Shown: positions 12,920-15,406 of the stretch, one piece after another
Numbering within the stretch: position 1 is the first letter of the stretch
Layout: each line of letters opens with the position of its first letter
NCBI GenBank assembly: GCA_035693825.1
Contig: DASSGB010000216.1
Span: 1 to 15,406, forward strand
Direction of reading: 5' to 3'
From: MGOM01 sp035693825
GTDB lineage: Bacteria; Chloroflexota; Anaerolineae; Anaerolineales; E44-bin32
Length of the DNA stretch: 15,406 nucleotides
Notes under the pieces: model-generated
The model's input: only the letters and a program-made list of their open reading frames with translations
The model's database searches: none
Told to the model about the DNA's origin: nothing
Translations under genes and position numbers: made by a program

Positions 12920-15406
12920 TCAGTTCCGCATCACCATCGGAAAGAAAACGTCGAATATCGCGCCGTAGAACGCACCTTTGTTGTTGGACACCGTGACGCT
13001 CCCCGCCCGGTCCATCGCCTGCACCAGGTATTGCAGGTTGGAGGCGTCCAGCCCGGGTAGGAAGCGCCGCCACACGCCTGTCTTGTCGTCGAAGCTCAGG
13101 TCGAGGCTGTGCCAGACACCCGTGCCGTCGCCGTTCGGCGCGTGGATCGTGACGAGGACGCGCTGCACGCCGCTGTCGAAGTCCTCGGCGTCCACGGTGA
13201 ACTCGACGCCGCCGGGCGCAAGGTCTGCGCGCGAGTCCCAAATCACCGGCGGCAGGTAATCGGTCGCGTCGGTCGAGTAGTATGACTCGAGCAAAAGACT
13301 CCGATACAGCCGCTCGACGCTGCCGTCCTGGTTATACTGGCCGCCGATGACCACGAGTCGCTCCTGATCGCCAAAGCGATTCGCCGCCCAGAACTTGGCC
13401 GGGAACCAGCCGCCAGCCTCAAACGCTGGCTCGGGCAGCGCGGTGTCGGTCACGACCATCGTGACGAGCGGGTTGATGCCGGTGGCGTCCGAGTAGACCG
13501 CGCCGACGAGCAGCAGCCCACGCAATTCGAAGCGGGGCACATCGGCGGCGGGTGTCGTCGCGCGCGGCTGGACGGGCCGGCCGGGGAAGCCTTGCACCTC
13601 GCCCTCCAGCGACCAGAACACGTTCGGGTCGGCCATCTCCTGCGCCGGCGTCAATTGCGCGGTGACGGTGACGCCTTGCAGGTTGCTGCTGACGAAGAAT
13701 GGCTGGCCCTGGCTCCAGCCGACGCCGCCGGCCTGAATGGTGTCGATCGACTGCGCGCCGGCCGGCTGCGGCAGCGGCACGCTCACCTTGCGCATCGGCA
13801 GCCCGTATAGCGTCGCTTCGATCAGCGACTTCTCGTCGTACACGCTGAAACCGCCCGAGGGCGCGCTGCCCACGTAGCGGCGCTTGGCGTTCATGAGCGC
13901 GCCGCCGATGGGGACGCTCGACCCCGCACCCAGCTCCTTCGTGAAGAACAGCATCAACTGCTCGGACAGCGCGATGGCGTCGTCCATGCCGTAGCCAAAG
14001 CCGGTGTTGGCGACCCACGCCGCCGCGTCCTGTTGCGCGAATGCCTGCGGGAAGTCCGGGCTGGTCTGGGGATAACCCGGATGCACGCGGCGGTCGGGCA
14101 CGTTCAGCCCGGCGTGACAGCCCATCGAGTAGCCGACCTGGTGGGTGTAATTGTTCGTGCTCGTAATGTACGTGTTGTCGAACAGGGGTGGGCCTGCCGC
14201 CGGCAGCGCGCGCCAGTGCTCGAAGTGCGCGTTGACCGAAACCAGGTCAGGCCTGGGGTTGGCGGACGTCCACTCCGCCTTGAGATCGTCGACCGTCCAC
14301 GAGTCGTTGATCAGCGTCCTCGGCGTCAAACCGAACGAGCCGTGCGCGTTGCTGATAGCCTCGGCGCTGTCGATCAGGAAGTCGTAGCCGGTCACCAGGC
14401 TGTTCGATACAGGCACGGTTTCCAGCGCGATGTAATTGTCGACGGCGGCGCCGATGTCGGCGGGCGTTTCGACCAGGCGGCCGATGGCGCGATCCGGCAC
14501 GAACAAGCGGCGGCCGCGCCACAACAGCGGGTTGTCGTCGGCGTAGAAGTCGTCGGTGAGAATGTAGTTTTCGGCGAGCGAGAAGAACGTCGGATTGTCG
14601 AAGGCGGTGCGCGAGTCGATGGCGAAGTCGCTCTCCGGCGAGATGCGCGTAGGGTCGAAAAGACGGTAGAAGGGGATGATCTCGTCGCTGCCCGCGATCA
14701 CGATGTACTGAATGCTCGGGAACTGCTGGATGTAGGACGCGACGACCGAGCGGATGGCGGCGGCGACTCCGTTGATGCGACGCTCGTCGCATGTGGCGGC
14801 GTTCCACAGCGCGTAGGTGTCGCTCACGACGGCGCTCGACTCGACGGGGATAAGGATGCCACGCACGGAGGGCTGCTCGGCGAGCAGGCGCAACTGGCTC
14901 ATCGCCGCGTTGGCGGCCGGAATGCCGTAATTCGCGTCGAGGCGCTGCTTGTGTGTCAGGATGAGCGTCATCGGATCCGGCAGCGCGCTACTGGCTGTGT
15001 AGACCGCACCGGGCGGGCCGATGATCGGGATGGGGGGCATCCAACTGCCGCAGTCGAAGCGCCTGAGCGGCGTGACGTCGATCCTCAGCGTGTAGGGCTG
15101 CGAGCTGAAATGGCCGGCGTCGCTGAAGACGAGGATGTAATACCAGCCCGGCGTGTCGGTCGCGAGCGTGACAGCTTGCTCGTCGGCGGTGCCGGGGTTG
15201 GTGGAGATTGAAGTCATTTGACCAATGGAAGTCATTTGGCCTATAGAAGTCATCTGACCGATAGAAGTCACCTGGCCAATTGATGTCATCTGGCCTGTCG
15301 AATCGACCTCGCCGCCGTCCTGAAATTCGCTGAATACGCGCTGGTCGGCGCCGGCTTCGGGGTCGCGCTGCAGGTCGGCGAACACTGCCACGTCGTAGTC
15401 GGCCGA
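12920..15406 (-). CDS. Large exported C25 (gingipain)-like cysteine peptidase family protein, N-terminus missing
   Basis: 828 residues are visible and the frame is open at the right edge (SADYDVAVFADL), so the true start and signal peptide lie outside. Numbering here counts from the GTG at 15391. Order: a YDVAVF beta-strand region, the hexapeptide TSIGQ(M/V) repeat (about 32-63), a PPC-like beta domain (GWYYILVFSD to YTLRIDV, 82-106), and then a clan CD-like domain. That domain has IVIAGSDEIIPF (230-241), TDDFYADDN (279-287) and PDRAIGRL (299-306). These match the C25 pattern of a strand plus D, then IGRxP. The candidate catalytic pair is H388 in VNAHFEHW and C425 in SMGCHAGLN, 37 residues apart. 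Beta-rich C-terminal parts end in FDVFFPMVMRN, a Chloroflexota export tail. A secreted protease is the likely role, but catalysis is unproven and it could be an inactive relative. Confidence 0.75.
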   Translation of the reverse strand, partial: SADYDVAVFADLQRDPEAGADQRVFSEFQDGGEVDSTGQMTSIGQVTSIGQMTSIGQMTSIGQMTSISTNPGTADEQAVTLATDTPGWYYILVFSDAGHFSSQPYTLRIDVTPLRRFDCGSWMPPIPIIGPPGAVYTASSALPDPMTLILTHKQRLDANYGIPAANAAMSQLRLLAEQPSVRGILIPVESSAVVSDTYALWNAATCDERRINGVAAAIRSVVASYIQQFPSIQYIVIAGSDEIIPFYRLFDPTRISPESDFAIDSRTAFDNPTFFSLAENYILTDDFYADDNPLLWRGRRLFVPDRAIGRLVETPADIGAAVDNYIALETVPVSNSLVTGYDFLIDSAEAISNAHGSFGLTPRTLINDSWTVDDLKAEWTSANPRPDLVSVNAHFEHWRALPAAGPPLFDNTYITSTNNYTHQVGYSMGCHAGLNVPDRRVHPGYPQTSPDFPQAFAQQDAAAWVANTGFGYGMDDAIALSEQLMLFFTKELGAGSSVPIGGALMNAKRRYVGSAPSGGFSVYDEKSLIEATLYGLPMRKVSVPLPQPAGAQSIDTIQAGGVGWSQGQPFFVSSNLQGVTVTAQLTPAQEMADPNVFWSLEGEVQGFPGRPVQPRATTPAADVPRFELRGLLLVGAVYSDATGINPLVTMVVTDTALPEPAFEAGGWFPAKFWAANRFGDQERLVVIGGQYNQDGSVERLYRSLLLESYYSTDATDYLPPVIWDSRADLAPGGVEFTVDAEDFDSGVQRVLVTIHAPNGDGTGVWHSLDLSFDDKTGVWRRFLPGLDASNLQYLVQAMDRAGSVTVSNNKGAFYGAIFDVFFPMVMRN
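15210..15299 (-). repeat. 18-bp tandem repeat coding for TSIGQM hexapeptides
   Basis: Five full 18-base units starting GA(A/T)GTCA (plus-strand view) at 15210, 15228, 15246, 15264 and 15282, plus a partial sixth. They encode TSIGQM or TSIGQV. Units differ at up to several bases, mostly silent, so the peptide is conserved while the DNA has drifted. It lies between two beta domains. Confidence 0.88.

Noticed and set aside
15389..15391. GTG at 15391 as the true start of the C25-like protein
   Set aside because: The frame stays open to the edge and the residues before it (SADYD) continue a beta-strand pattern; no signal peptide follows, although the protein is clearly exported.

Overview
The window is GC-rich and carries two unrelated blocks. 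The best lineage guess is Chloroflexota (Anaerolineae or a relative). The main evidence is the exported protein at the right end, which finishes in FFPMVMRN, a version of the (Y/F)LPLV(M/L)(R/K)N tail seen on many exported Chloroflexota proteins. The lineage is an inference; no rRNA or tRNA is present to test it.

Left block (about 1-8250, all minus strand, read right to left). This is an acetoin dehydrogenase / 2-oxoacid dehydrogenase-type operon. The order is E1-alpha (first pair), E1-beta (first pair), AcoA-type E1-alpha, AcoB-type E1-beta, AcoX (NAD-kinase-like), E2 (AcoC), E3 (dihydrolipoamide dehydrogenase), and LipB, which runs off the left edge. Most junctions are 4-15 bases apart with strong Shine-Dalgarno sequences, or overlap (lpd/lipB share ATGA). 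The TPP-dependent E1 enzymes cleave the substrate, E2 carries the acyl group on a lipoyl arm, E3 reoxidises the arm with NAD+, and LipB supplies the octanoyl precursor of lipoate. Two complete, diverged E1 pairs are followed by only one E2 and one E3, which suggests one core serving two substrates. Two larger gaps in the operon (after acoB and after acoC) each hold an inverted array of 7-bp repeats. A 9-bp repeat of another kind sits in frame inside lpd.

Middle (8249-11205). A 408-base divergent spacer with small palindromes leads into plus-strand genes. These are a metallo-beta-lactamase-fold hydrolase lacking one expected metal-binding His, and a 12-helix-type MFS transporter. A REP-like double hairpin with GTAG feet lies between them. 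A 328-base gap with a strong hairpin follows the transporter.

Right block (11206-15406). A secreted Asp-box (BNR) beta-propeller protein on the plus strand converges on a large exported protein on the minus strand, whose N-terminus is beyond the window. The latter has a hexapeptide TSIGQM repeat, a PPC-like beta domain, a gingipain-type (C25, clan CD) peptidase-like domain with a His/Cys pair, beta-rich C-terminal regions and the Chloroflexota-type tail. A strong hairpin terminator lies between the two genes. No CRISPR, rRNA, tRNA, transposase or phage gene was seen.
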